The position numbers and the translations under genes are program-made. 64,000 nt of DNA from JBBRNH01 sp038230415 (GTDB taxonomy: Bacteria > Bacteroidota > Bacteroidia > Cytophagales > Spirosomataceae): contig JBBRNH010000007.1 in assembly GCA_038230415.1 (NCBI GenBank), positions 1 to 64,000 of the forward strand. Reading direction: 5' to 3'. Positions within the stretch are counted from its first letter, which is position 1. Every line of letters starts with the position of its first letter. The notes below the pieces were generated by a model. It saw only the letters and a program-made list of their open reading frames with translations. It searched no databases and was not told the DNA's origin. This document shows positions 34,273 to 42,977 of the stretch, piece after piece.

Positions 34273-35553
34273 GTGAAACCCTTTCTCCGCAACTCAACGG
34301 CCTTGATGCTCTTTGGCGCAACGGCGGCTTTTTGTACCTACGCCTGTATGTACGCCTTTCGCAAGGGTATCACAGCCACCACGTTTGAGGGGATGGCCTT
34401 TGCCGGGATTAGCTATAAAATCTGGCTCGTTACGGCGCAGGTTCTTGGCTATGCTACCTCTAAACTATTGGGGATCAAGATAGTATCAGAGATGACACCC
34501 GGTCGGCGGGCGTTGAGCCTGTTGGGATTTGTGGCCGTTGCCGAAGCCGCACTGCTGGGTTTCGCGCTGGTTCCGGCTCCGTATAACATCGTTTTCCTGT
34601 TTCTGAACGGTTTGCCGTTAGGCATGGTCTATGGCGTGGTGCTGGGTTTTCTGGAAGGCCGCAAACAAACCGATGCCATGGTGGCCGGTCTGACGGCTTC
34701 GTTCATTTTTGCGTCGGGGTTTGTCAAGACCGTTGCCCTGACGCTCAAAAACAGCTACGGCGTATCGGAGTTTTGGCTACCCTTCATCACGGGCGGGCTG
34801 TTTGCGCTGCCGCTGCTGGCTGGCGTTTACGGCCTTACGTTGCTGCCCCCGCCCAACAACGAAGACCGCGCTCTCCGCACCGAACGCAAGCCGATGATGG
34901 CCCCCGAACGCCGGGCATTTATCCGGGATTTCGGGCCGGGATTGGTGCTGATGATCAGTTTTTATGTGCTGCTGACGGGTTTCCGCGATTTCCGCGACAA
35001 TTTCGGCCCCGAAATCCTGCGCGATGCCGGTGTGACCGATGCCGGGCTGTTTACCCGGGCCGAAACCCTTGTGGCGGTGGTGGTGGTGGTTATTCTGGCC
35101 CTGCTTCAACGCGAGAAAGACAATTTCCGGGCCTTTGGCTGGCTCAACCTCGTGATGCTGGCGGGCGGGTTGCTGGTGGGCGGCAGCACCTGGGCCTATC
35201 AAAGCGGTGTGCTGTCGGCGGGGGCGTGGTTTACCCTCACCGGGCTTGGGCTATACATGGCCTACGTGCCGTGCAATGGGCTGTATTTTGAGCGATTGGT
35301 GGCCGCCTTTAAGTACGTCAGCACGGTTGGCTTCGTGGTCACGCTCGCCGACTGGTACGGTTATCTCGGCAGCGTGGGGGTGTCGCTCTACAAAAACTTC
35401 GGGCAGGCCGGCATCAGTTACCGCGAGTTTTTTATCGGTGCCGCCTACGGTCTCACGGTGCTATATACCCTGCTCGTGATTGCGTCATACCAGTATTTCA
35501 GGAAGAAATATGAACGGGTTCTGGCCGACCGGGCCGTGGCAATGCAGGTGTAA
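34273..35553 (+). CDS. DUF5690 membrane protein, MFS-like
   Basis: 426 residues with about twelve hydrophobic helices. It starts with GTG and has the text TAAFCTYACMYAFRKGITATTFEG and WLVTAQVLGYATSKLLGIKIVSEM found in DUF5690 proteins of Bacteroidota, which are remote MFS relatives of unknown substrate. It lies 20 nt after the Dabb gene and may form an operon with it. Confidence 0.85.
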   Translation: MKPFLRNSTALMLFGATAAFCTYACMYAFRKGITATTFEGMAFAGISYKIWLVTAQVLGYATSKLLGIKIVSEMTPGRRALSLLGFVAVAEAALLGFALVPAPYNIVFLFLNGLPLGMVYGVVLGFLEGRKQTDAMVAGLTASFIFASGFVKTVALTLKNSYGVSEFWLPFITGGLFALPLLAGVYGLTLLPPPNNEDRALRTERKPMMAPERRAFIRDFGPGLVLMISFYVLLTGFRDFRDNFGPEILRDAGVTDAGLFTRAETLVAVVVVVILALLQREKDNFRAFGWLNLVMLAGGLLVGGSTWAYQSGVLSAGAWFTLTGLGLYMAYVPCNGLYFERLVAAFKYVSTVGFVVTLADWYGYLGSVGVSLYKNFGQAGISYREFFIGAAYGLTVLYTLLVIASYQYFRKKYERVLADRAVAMQV

Positions 35554-35586
35554 ATTACTTTTGGGGCAACTATTTCGGTATGTCTA

Positions 35587-35686
35587 TTTCAGGCGGAATG
35601 GGAGTTTGTCGCCCACCGCCCCTCGGCTGTGGGCATACGCGCACAAACGGACTTCCCGCCTGAAACGGCACAGCCGAGGGGCGGTG
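35587..35686. repeat. Interlocked double palindrome after the DUF5690 gene
   Basis: Two arm pairs cross. TTTCAGGCGG (35587-35596) pairs with CCGCCTGAAA (35656-35665). CACCGCCCCTCGGCTGTG (35614-35631) pairs perfectly with its complement at 35669-35686. The order L1-L2-R1-R2 means both stems can form only as a pseudoknot. It fills most of the space between the DUF5690 gene and the glycosyltransferase gene. Confidence 0.8.
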
Positions 35687-35720
35687 CCAAACAAGCTACC
35701 TAAATAAGTACCTTTTGGGC

Positions 35721-36593
35721 ATGAAAATTATCGGCTTCTCCTTCATTCGCAACGCTATCAACTACGATTACCCCATTGTGGAGGCTATCCGGTCTATTTT
35801 GCCCCTCTGCGACGAAGTGATTGTGGCCGTTGGTAACTCTGACGACGAAACCCGCGCCCTCGTTGCCGCCATTGACCCCACCAAAGTTCGTATTCTCGAC
35901 ACCATCTGGGATGATACCCTCCGCGAAGGGGGCCGGGTGTTGGCCGTTGAGACCGACAAAGCCCTTGCCGCCGTGGCTACCGATGCTGACTGGGCCATTT
36001 ATATTCAGGGAGACGAGGTGTTGCACGAAAAGTACCTCCCCGAACTCCGCCGGGCTATGCAGCAATACCGCACCGATAGCAGCGTGGATGGGCTGCTGCT
36101 CAACTACTTACATTTCTACGGCTCCTATCGGTACGTGGGTGATTCACGGAAATGGTATCGGCGGGAGATTCGGATTGTCAGGCCAACCGGCAACGTAATG
36201 GCCTACCGCGACGCGCAGGGATTCCGCAAAAAAGACAATACCAAACTGCGCGTGAAATTGGTTGATGCCTGGGTCTATCACTACGGCTGGGTGAAACCGC
36301 CCGACCGTCAGAAAGCTAAAATTGAAGCATCGGCTCAGTTCTGGAACGACGATGCGAAGATGACCGAAGTTCGGCAGCGCGTGGCTGACTTTGATTACTC
36401 GGAAATTGACTCATTGGCGTTGTTTACCGGCATACATCCCGCCGTGATGCAGGAACGCATCGAGCAGGCCGACTGGAAGTTTGATTTTGACATTCGGCAA
36501 AAAAAATACTCGACCAAAAACCGAATCCTGATGGCAATTCAACGCTACACCGGCTGGCGCATCGGCGAGTATCGGAACTATATACGGGTTTAG
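35721..36593 (+). CDS. Family 2-like glycosyltransferase
   Basis: 290 residues from the ATG at 35721. The N-terminal FSFIRNAINYDYPIVEAIRSILPLCDEVIVAVGNSDD gives the nucleotide-binding fold, and DWAIYIQGDEVLHEKYL gives the acidic QxDE-like metal/catalytic region. The second half (ADFDYSEIDSLALFTGIHPAVM) is typical of a GT2 subgroup found in Bacteroidota. Sugar donor and acceptor are unknown. No surface-polysaccharide cluster surrounds it. Confidence 0.85.
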   Translation: MKIIGFSFIRNAINYDYPIVEAIRSILPLCDEVIVAVGNSDDETRALVAAIDPTKVRILDTIWDDTLREGGRVLAVETDKALAAVATDADWAIYIQGDEVLHEKYLPELRRAMQQYRTDSSVDGLLLNYLHFYGSYRYVGDSRKWYRREIRIVRPTGNVMAYRDAQGFRKKDNTKLRVKLVDAWVYHYGWVKPPDRQKAKIEASAQFWNDDAKMTEVRQRVADFDYSEIDSLALFTGIHPAVMQERIEQADWKFDFDIRQKKYSTKNRILMAIQRYTGWRIGEYRNYIRV

Positions 36594-37514
36594 CTATTTC
36601 TTTCCCACCGTAATCAGTACCACACCCGCCAGCACAATACCGGCACCAACCAGCATCTGTCCCGTGAGGGTTTCGCCCGCGAAGGCCGACCCTAAAAAAA
36701 CGGCCACCACCGGGTTGACGTAGGCGTAGGTCGAGACCAACTGTGGCGGAGCGTTTCGGGCCAGCCACACATACGCCGAAAAGCCAACGATACTCCCAAA
36801 AAGCACTAAGTACACCAACGAACCGAGGGCTTTGGGCGGAGCCTGCATGATCGTCAACGGCGTTGTCTGTTCAAAAACCAAACTGATAACGAACAACATC
36901 GCTCCGCCCACCAACATCTGGCAACCGCTCGAAATACGGGGCGCGGGCATCGTGAGCCGGGGCGACAGCAGCGTTCCCAATCCCCAGCCAATATTACAAA
37001 GCATAATCAGCCCCGCGCCAATGAGGTTGTTGTGGTCGCTGACGGGGCCGGTGAGTTTGTCGGGTTTTATCAGAAAAAATACGCCTACCAAGCCTAATGC
37101 CAGCCCCAGCAGGGCCAGGTTCGTGGGCCGGGCGCGGGCAAAGCCGATCCAGTTCATGGTAAGCAAAAAAACGGGGAATGTTGCGGCCAATAACGCGGCC
37201 ATTCCGCTCGCCGTGTATTGCAGCGTGAGTACCATGCAGCCGTTGGCAACCGTCAGTAGCAGGCCACCGGCAATGCCCGCACCGAGCCATTCATCAGGCC
37301 GGGGATTGGGCGTTCCCGTCAGCCGGGCGTACGTGTATAGAAGGGCACCGGCAATCAGAAACCGCACCGAAGCCATGTATAGCGGGGGCATCTGCTCGGT
37401 CATGAAATGCACAAACAGGTAGGTTGACCCCCAGAGCAGATAAACGGCGATGAGCGCGGCCCAGAGCGTGACGCGGTTTGGTGGGGTAATGGTGTTGGTA
37501 ACGGTTGCCTGCAT
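36594..37514 (-). CDS. EamA-family (drug/metabolite) transporter
   Basis: 306 residues with ten membrane helices in two EamA repeats (LIAVYLLWGSTYLFVHFMTEQMPP; GSIVGFSAYVWLARNAPPQLVSTYAYVNPVVAVFLGSAFAGETL). The family exports amino acids and other metabolites; the substrate here is unknown. Its stop codon abuts the glycosyltransferase stop (36593/36594). Confidence 0.92.
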   Translation of the reverse strand: MQATVTNTITPPNRVTLWAALIAVYLLWGSTYLFVHFMTEQMPPLYMASVRFLIAGALLYTYARLTGTPNPRPDEWLGAGIAGGLLLTVANGCMVLTLQYTASGMAALLAATFPVFLLTMNWIGFARARPTNLALLGLALGLVGVFFLIKPDKLTGPVSDHNNLIGAGLIMLCNIGWGLGTLLSPRLTMPAPRISSGCQMLVGGAMLFVISLVFEQTTPLTIMQAPPKALGSLVYLVLFGSIVGFSAYVWLARNAPPQLVSTYAYVNPVVAVFLGSAFAGETLTGQMLVGAGIVLAGVVLITVGKK

Positions 37515-37685
37515 ACCCGGCTAACACCGAAGGCCGGTTTTAAATCCGCAGACGGTAGGTTTTAGGGAAGTGCATGAGCGCAGCTATTCTTGCTTTTCTT
37601 CCCGTACATATTGCAGACCAATGCCTTCACAAACGTTCTACCACTCAACGAGCTTATTGGCTCACAGGAGACTAAAACCTACTGA
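37515..37685. other. Intergenic region without recognised features
   Basis: 171 nt between the EamA gene start and the hydrolase gene end. No gene, repeat or terminator was recognised. Confidence 0.5.
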
Positions 37686-38615
37686 TTACAAGCCGTTTAT
37701 CCACCGAACGCACTCGGTCTCGTTCACAATTGACCACGAGTGCGGGTGTCGTGTACCGTTGCTGCGAACCCCTTTCCGGTCTGACTGCACGAACTCGGCC
37801 CGTTGATTACCCAGCAGCAACAGGCGGTTTATCAACTCAGACGAGGCCGCAAAATTGGCATCGAACGCGCTCCGTCGGCGTTCGCGGAGATACCAGTTGA
37901 TGTCCACATCGTGATACATCCGCACTGCGGTGTCTTTCAGGAAACGCTCGTTGCCGGGTTTGGTCAGGGCTTTGTCAAACGGGGTCAGCTTTTTGTATTC
38001 GTCGGGATTAGTGGTCGGTGTTCCGTGTTCCTGAGTCATGAGTTGTTGCACAAACCGGGCTTCTGACACGCCGACTTCGGCGAAGTTTTTGGCGATTTCG
38101 CGGTCACAATACGTCCACAACTCAAACAGGTCAATTGGCGAATCTATCGTGAACACACCTTTGGGTTGCACGGGATAATCAGCCGGGGATTCTTTGCACA
38201 ACTCGGCATACCGGAGCGCAACGGTGCCGCCCGCCGAGAAACCACCCAATACAAACTGATCGGGGCGCACCTTGTAGCGGTTGACAATATCTTCAAACAC
38301 CCGGTTGAGTTTCGGCAATAAGTCGGCATCAACGTACAGTTTCGCGCCTGCGCTCACGGCCACCACCAATATATCGCTGGCGTAGGCTACGTTGTCGAGT
38401 TTGGTTTCGGGGAACACGGCTTCGGCCCGTTCGGCAAAACCCGGCAGGAGAATCAACACGCTGGCAATGCGGTGGCTGGCGGGTTCGGCGGCTAAATAGT
38501 AGCCGCTGATGCTGTCTCGCTCATTGACAACGATGCGCTTAATGGTCTGTGTCTGGGCCTGCGCCACCGTTGAGAGCAGCAAAAACGCGGTTGATAACGC
38601 CGTAAAGGTCTTCAT
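37686..38615 (-). CDS. Exported alpha/beta hydrolase
   Basis: 309 residues from the ATG at 38615, which begins the signal peptide MKTFTALSTAFLLLSTVAQAQ; an earlier in-frame start at 38684 would place 23 residues before it. The nucleophile elbow is LGGFSAGGTVALRYAE, and a His near the C-terminus (RHPHSW) may complete the triad. It looks like a feruloyl-esterase/phospholipase-type hydrolase of unknown substrate, acting in the periplasm or outside. Confidence 0.82.
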   Translation of the reverse strand: MKTFTALSTAFLLLSTVAQAQTQTIKRIVVNERDSISGYYLAAEPASHRIASVLILLPGFAERAEAVFPETKLDNVAYASDILVVAVSAGAKLYVDADLLPKLNRVFEDIVNRYKVRPDQFVLGGFSAGGTVALRYAELCKESPADYPVQPKGVFTIDSPIDLFELWTYCDREIAKNFAEVGVSEARFVQQLMTQEHGTPTTNPDEYKKLTPFDKALTKPGNERFLKDTAVRMYHDVDINWYLRERRRSAFDANFAASSELINRLLLLGNQRAEFVQSDRKGVRSNGTRHPHSWSIVNETECVRWINGL

Positions 38616-38802
38616 GCCGTTTGGGTGTATGGCCCGGCTGTTGGGCGGCACAAAGGTCATGACTTTGCAGTAATCACCTGACAAATAGACTCTTAAAGAA
38701 TGTTAAAGGGGGTATAGTGTCCAAATTTTTTGATGAACGCTGGGGATAGGTTAGTGCTGATTACCAGGTTACGTTTTTGAGCAACATAAAAGTGCCTTGT
38801 AT

Positions 38803-38958
38803 TCAGGCCTGTTTTGTCTTGTTCTGATGCAGTCTGCGAACCTTCTCGATCTTCTCCGGGAAAAGCACTTTTCCGGCAAAAAGTGCGTCTAAAGACGGGT
38901 CAATAGTGATACCCGTATGCTGCTTATCGGGTTGTTTAGGCTTGTTTATGGTTCTCAT
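38803..38958 (-). CDS. 51-residue partner of the DUF6934 gene
   Basis: A small gene starting ATG at 38958, 6 nt after the DUF6934 stop. It reads MRTINKPKQPDKQHTGITID, then PSLDALFAGKVLFPEKIEKV and a basic tail ending NKTKQA. The protein is basic and short, with no membrane segment. The tight spacing and the rest of the layout suggest it is co-expressed with the DUF6934 protein as a two-protein module. Function unknown. Confidence 0.65.
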   Translation of the reverse strand: MRTINKPKQPDKQHTGITIDPSLDALFAGKVLFPEKIEKVRRLHQNKTKQA

Positions 38959-38964
38959 ATCAAT

Positions 38965-39324
38965 TTAGTTTTCAGGCACTAATTCACTGTAACAGAGGGT
39001 TATTATCCGACCATATACTCGTGTCCGTATGGCCGTACTGCCCGTGAAAAGTACAGTCTCTTCGGGATACTGTTCAAAAAAACGCAGGAGCGTTGCTACA
39101 ACCGTTGCCAATACCTTTCGTCCATCTCCATTATCAGATACAACCCGGTCGTCAACTCGCCCTGTGTTTACGTTGTAGTCCCCAAAGCCAAGATTCCAGA
39201 CCGCCATGTCATCCAAGTAAGCGTAGTCAACAAGTTTCGGAATACGGCCTTTTGGCTCCTCACTAAAAAACACATAATGCAAAGAATCGGTTGAAGAGCG
39301 AATCTCGTAACGCGGCTGATTCAT
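38965..39324 (-). CDS. DUF6934-like protein
   Basis: 119 residues from the ATG at 39324 (MNQPRYEIRSSTDSLHYVFFSEE); an upstream extension to 39402 overlaps the end of prfC and is unlikely. The family text NLGFGDYN, DDRVVSDNGDGRKVLATVVATLLRFFEQYPEETVLFTGSTAIRTRVYGRII is clear. DUF6934 is a Bacteroidota family of unknown function, often next to very small genes as here. It reads as an accessory two-gene unit between the hydrolase gene and prfC. Confidence 0.8.
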   Translation of the reverse strand: MNQPRYEIRSSTDSLHYVFFSEEPKGRIPKLVDYAYLDDMAVWNLGFGDYNVNTGRVDDRVVSDNGDGRKVLATVVATLLRFFEQYPEETVLFTGSTAIRTRVYGRIITLCYSELVPEN

Positions 39325-39385
39325 CTGCGGTATTGAAAACAAGGACAAGTGAGGTACACAACTGGGCTGGCATTGTAGCCCGGCA

Positions 39386-40975
39386 CTACACTGCCAAGGC
39401 AAACTCGGAGGTCTGATGAAACTGAACGCCGGGGTTGTTTTGCTGATTCATTCGCAAAATCCAGTCTGATTCGGCCAGAAAAACGGGTTGCCCGGCTTTG
39501 TCGAAACTGATTTGGTTGCCCTTGAGCCGGATAAATTCGGCGAGTTTGGCGGGTTCTTCTGCCGTTATCCAGGTGGCTTTGGTATAGTCGAGACCCACCC
39601 ACCGGCATTTGGCCCCGTATTCGTGTTCGAGCCGGTACTGAATCACGTCGAATTGCAGTTCGCCAACGGTGCCGACAATTTTGCGGTTGCCCAGCGCGAG
39701 GGTAAATAACTGTGCCACGCCTTCGTCGGTAAGTTGCTGAATCCCTTTCTCCAACTGCTTCGATTTCATGGGGTCGAGGTTGACGAGTTCTTTGAAAATC
39801 TCCGGCGAAAAACTCGGAATACCCTGGTACTGAAGCATCTCACCCTCGCTCAGGGTATCGCCGATTTTAAACGTGCCGGTGTCGTATAGTCCCACCACAT
39901 CGCCGGGGAAACCTTCTTCCACAATGCTTTTGCTGTCGGCCATAAAGCTAAACGGGCTGCTGAACCGCACGTCTTTATCGAGCCGGGTGTGGTGATAAAA
40001 CTTACCCCGCTCAAACACACCCGAACAAATTCGGAGAAACGCAATCCGGTCGCGGTGGCGCGGGTCGAGGTTGGCGTGGATTTTAAAGACAAACCCGCTG
40101 AATTTTTTTTCGTCAGGTTCAACCATGCGGCTGGCCGTTGGGCGGGCAATGGGTTCGGGCGAAAACCGGCAAAAACCATCCAGCAACTCCTTGACACCGA
40201 AGTTATTAACCGCCGACCCGAAGAACACCGGGGCCAACTGCCCGGCTAAATAAGCCTCACGGTCGAAAGCGTCATACACGCCTTCGATGAGTTCAACATC
40301 GTCGCGCAGATTAGCCGCATCGCGGGTGCCGACTTTCTCGTCGAGCAGCGCGTCGCCGAGGTTAATGGGCAACACGTCATCTTCGACGCGTGTTTTGTTG
40401 ACCCGGAAGAAATTCAACTTGCTTTCGATCAGGTTATAGACACCCTTAAAATCTTTGCCCATGTTGACGGGCCACGTCAGGGGGCGTACCCGGATACCGA
40501 GTTTCTCTTCAAGTTCGTCGAGCAGGTCAAACGGGTTTCGGCCTTCGCGGTCGAGCTTATTGATAAAAATAATCACCGGCGTATCGCGCATCCGGCAGAC
40601 TTCCATGAGCCGGGCGGTTTGCTCTTCTACGCCCTTCACGCAGTCAATAACCAAAATCACCGAGTCAACGGCGGTGAGGGTTCGGTAGGTATCTTCGGCA
40701 AAGTCTTTGTGGCCGGGCGTGTCTAAGATATTGATTTTCAGACCGTCGTACTCAAACGTCATCACCGACGTAGCCACCGAGATACCGCGTTGTTTCTCGA
40801 TTTCCATGAAGTCAGACGTGGCCGATTTCTTGATTTTGTTCGATTTCACGGCCCCGGCGGTCTGGATGGCTCCGCCGAAGAGCAGCAGTTTTTCGGTGAG
40901 GGTGGTTTTGCCTGCGTCGGGGTGGCTGATAATGGCGAAGGTGCGTCGGCGTGCTATTTCCTGGGGAATGTTCAT
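39386..40975 (-). CDS. prfC: Peptide chain release factor 3
   Basis: GTPase that recycles RF1/RF2 from the ribosome. 529 residues from the ATG at 40975 (MNIPQEIARRRTFAIISHPDAGKTTLTEKLLLFGG); an upstream in-frame start at 41005 lies inside the promoter repeat and is rejected. G motifs: HPDAGKTTL, DTPGHKDF, NKLDREGRNP. The C-terminal RF3 domain is complete (VGTVGELQFDVIQYRLEHEYGA). The -7 box TATTTTTGC is at 41002-41010 (minus strand), in the first copy of a duplicated promoter segment. Confidence 0.97.
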   Translation of the reverse strand: MNIPQEIARRRTFAIISHPDAGKTTLTEKLLLFGGAIQTAGAVKSNKIKKSATSDFMEIEKQRGISVATSVMTFEYDGLKINILDTPGHKDFAEDTYRTLTAVDSVILVIDCVKGVEEQTARLMEVCRMRDTPVIIFINKLDREGRNPFDLLDELEEKLGIRVRPLTWPVNMGKDFKGVYNLIESKLNFFRVNKTRVEDDVLPINLGDALLDEKVGTRDAANLRDDVELIEGVYDAFDREAYLAGQLAPVFFGSAVNNFGVKELLDGFCRFSPEPIARPTASRMVEPDEKKFSGFVFKIHANLDPRHRDRIAFLRICSGVFERGKFYHHTRLDKDVRFSSPFSFMADSKSIVEEGFPGDVVGLYDTGTFKIGDTLSEGEMLQYQGIPSFSPEIFKELVNLDPMKSKQLEKGIQQLTDEGVAQLFTLALGNRKIVGTVGELQFDVIQYRLEHEYGAKCRWVGLDYTKATWITAEEPAKLAEFIRLKGNQISFDKAGQPVFLAESDWILRMNQQNNPGVQFHQTSEFALAV

Positions 40976-40991
40976 TGGGTTGGTTGCGCTG

Positions 40992-41044
40992 TAAAAGAAC
41001 TGCAAAAATAGAAAACGCCGGGCGGGTTGGTTGCAGTTCCGGTG
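40992..41044. repeat. Direct repeat copy 1 (prfC promoter segment)
   Basis: About 53 nt that recur at 41691-41742 with about 48 matches, including the uninterrupted block AAACGCCGGGCGGGTT. On the minus strand it contains TATTTTTGC (41002-41010), a full TAnnTTTGC match, 27 nt before prfC. Confidence 0.9.
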
Positions 41045-41091
41045 CGTGTGGATGAATAGGAATGTTGATTGCAGCGGGAATCTTATCTGAT

Positions 41092-41442
41092 TTACAGACG
41101 ATTGACCCGTATTTTCCTGGCGGTGATTGTTATGAAAGCATACCCGCTCACTATCTCCGGGTTGGTCAACACCTGAAAAAGCCGCTCGATTACCAGGTCA
41201 AGTTCGGTTTTGGTATCGTAGCGCAAAAAAACAATACGCACATCAGCGATTCCGTGTGCGTAAACGAGTTCACCAAAATCCTTGTCTTCCGTAATCAGTA
41301 TGCCCTGAAAGCGTTTCGCTACCTGAACCACGTCTGTGTCGGCAACGCCACCGGCTTCCGTTCTGATGGCATATACATCATACCCTTTTTCGCGCAGGCA
41401 GTCAATAATGCGTTGATGCAGGTTTTCGTCGGCTATAATCAT
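41092..41442 (-). CDS. DUF5615 PIN-like toxin candidate
   Basis: 116 residues: MIIADENLHQRIIDCLREKGYDVYAIRTEAGGVADTDVV, ILITEDKDFGELVYAHG, IVFLRYDT. The acidic residues in ADEN and EDKDFGE match the PIN-like nuclease pocket of DUF5615 (Mut7-C-type) proteins. Its start codon overlaps the stop of the DUF433 gene by 4 nt (41439-41442), a typical antitoxin-toxin coupling. The pair is held between the two copies of the prfC promoter segment. Confidence 0.88.
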   Translation of the reverse strand: MIIADENLHQRIIDCLREKGYDVYAIRTEAGGVADTDVVQVAKRFQGILITEDKDFGELVYAHGIADVRIVFLRYDTKTELDLVIERLFQVLTNPEIVSGYAFITITARKIRVNRL

Positions 41443-41663
41443 GCTTCCAGCACTACTTCATGAGCGATTACATCAGCCGCATAGCTAAAAACGGCTCCAA
41501 TCTGTTCGCGGGTCAGGTGGGGATAAGCTGTCAGTAAATCATCAACGGTGAAACCGCCCGACAGTTTTCGCATCAGTAGTTCAACCGTAATGCGGGTTCC
41601 TTTGATGGTTGGTTTGCCGAGCATAACGGCGGGGTCACGGGCAATGTAGTTTTGATAATCCAT
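41439..41663 (-). CDS. DUF433 antitoxin candidate
   Basis: 74 residues: YIARDPAVMLGKPTIKGTRITVELLMRKLSGGFTVDDLLTAYPHLTREQIGAVFSYAADV. This is the DUF433 helix-turn-helix family that pairs with DUF5615. It is transcribed first and overlaps the next gene by 4 nt. Its -7 box (TACTTTTGC at 41700-41708, minus strand) lies in the second copy of the duplicated prfC promoter segment, 37 nt upstream. Confidence 0.9.
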   Translation of the reverse strand: MDYQNYIARDPAVMLGKPTIKGTRITVELLMRKLSGGFTVDDLLTAYPHLTREQIGAVFSYAADVIAHEVVLEA

Positions 41664-41690
41664 AGCACTATGTTCAGGTCAATTGCTGGG

Positions 41691-41742
41691 TAAGAGACTG
41701 CAAAAGTAGAAAACGCCGGGCGGGTTAGTTGCAGTTCCGGTG
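41691..41742. repeat. Direct repeat copy 2 (promoter of the DUF433/DUF5615 pair)
   Basis: Copy of 40992-41044. It carries the -7 box TACTTTTGC (41700-41708, minus strand). The toxin-antitoxin pair lies exactly between the two copies. Confidence 0.9.
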
Positions 41743-41843
41743 GTGAGTTTGGTTAAATAGGTATATAATTTTCGCGTGTTAATTTAGGACAGCAGAAATG
41801 TTTCCCTACTTTGCACCTTTCTGATACTTGACTACTTATAAAT

Positions 41844-42935
41844 ATGGATTTCAAAGACACCATCCGGCAATTGAGTGAGCGCGTTGCCAAGCTAAAAGAA
41901 AACATCCACACCGAGGAAGCCACAAAAACGGCTCTCATCCTGCCATTTCTGCAAGCTCTGGGTTATGATGTATTTAACCCGTTGGAAGTTGTGCCAGAGT
42001 ACGTTAGCGACATCGGCACTAAAAAAGGTGAGAAAGTTGATTATGCCATCCTGCGGGAAAATGGTGAGCCTTGCATACTGATCGAATGTAAGCACTGGGC
42101 GCAGAATTTAACGCTACACGATAACCAGCTACTCCGGTATTTCCATGTTACGAAGGCCCGGTTTGGAATCCTGACGAACGGCATCATCTATCGGTTTTAC
42201 ACCGATTTGATGGAACCGAACAAGATGGACGAGAAGCCATTTCTCGAAATCAATACACTTGATTTGAAAGAGCCATTAATCGAGGAACTCAAAAAATTCC
42301 ACAAGTCATATTTTGACGTTGACCAGATTATCAGCACAGCCAGTGACCTGAAATATTCGGCAGAACTGAGACAACTCATTCATAATGAGTTAGCTAACCC
42401 CTCTGACACGTTAGTCCGGCATTTCGCTAAACAAGTCTACGGTGGGCTACTTCATGCACGGATGGCGGAGTATTTTACGGGACTACTCCGTAAATCATTC
42501 GCTCAGTACATATCTGACCAAATTACAGATCGGCTGAAAACCGCATTAGGTCAGGAAACAGACGTTGTAATTCCTGTTACATCAACGCCTTCGGCTACTG
42601 AAACCCCCGACGTTATCGCAAAAGATACAAACCTGATTACTACAACGGCAGAAGAGTTAGAAGGCTACTACATCGTTCGTTCCATACTGCGGCCACACAT
42701 AGAAGCACGGCGAATCGGCCACCGTGACGCTCAAACCTACTTCGCCATCTTACTCGATGACAATAACCGCAAGTCTATTTGCCGCCTGCACTTCAACTCA
42801 GCCAAGAAATACATTGGCTTTGTTGGAATTGACAAAAAAGAAACACGTTTCGAGATTCAATCGCTTGACGACATCTATCAGTATCAGGAGCAATTGATAG
42901 AGGCTCTGAAAAGCTACGAAAAGCCGTTAAACTAA
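41844..42935 (+). CDS. Stand-alone HSDR_N-type nuclease protein
   Basis: 363 residues. The N-terminal domain (about 20-140) has the type I restriction HsdR N-terminal PD-(D/E)xK pattern: E in TEEATKTALILPFLQALGYDVFNP, D in EKVDYAIL, ExK in CILIECKHW. The central part is helical, and the C-terminal 90 residues (LEGYYIVRSILRPHIEARRIGHRDAQTYFAILLDDN) form a second conserved domain. There is no helicase motor and no hsdM or hsdS gene, so this is not a type I system. Solo proteins of this kind are frequent in prophage and defence regions. Its role is unknown. Confidence 0.82.
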   Translation: MDFKDTIRQLSERVAKLKENIHTEEATKTALILPFLQALGYDVFNPLEVVPEYVSDIGTKKGEKVDYAILRENGEPCILIECKHWAQNLTLHDNQLLRYFHVTKARFGILTNGIIYRFYTDLMEPNKMDEKPFLEINTLDLKEPLIEELKKFHKSYFDVDQIISTASDLKYSAELRQLIHNELANPSDTLVRHFAKQVYGGLLHARMAEYFTGLLRKSFAQYISDQITDRLKTALGQETDVVIPVTSTPSATETPDVIAKDTNLITTTAEELEGYYIVRSILRPHIEARRIGHRDAQTYFAILLDDNNRKSICRLHFNSAKKYIGFVGIDKKETRFEIQSLDDIYQYQEQLIEALKSYEKPLN

Positions 42936-42977
42936 ATAGGGATTCAGACGCGCCGACAGAATTGTTGGCGTTACAGC

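Noticed and set aside
40975..41005. Longer prfC protein starting at 41005
   Set aside because: The extension overlaps the promoter -7 box; family proteins begin at MNIPQEIARRR-like text.
40992..41742. The prfC-side direct repeats as insertion-sequence ends
   Set aside because: They are in direct orientation, contain a promoter and enclose no transposase; duplication of neighbour DNA explains them better.
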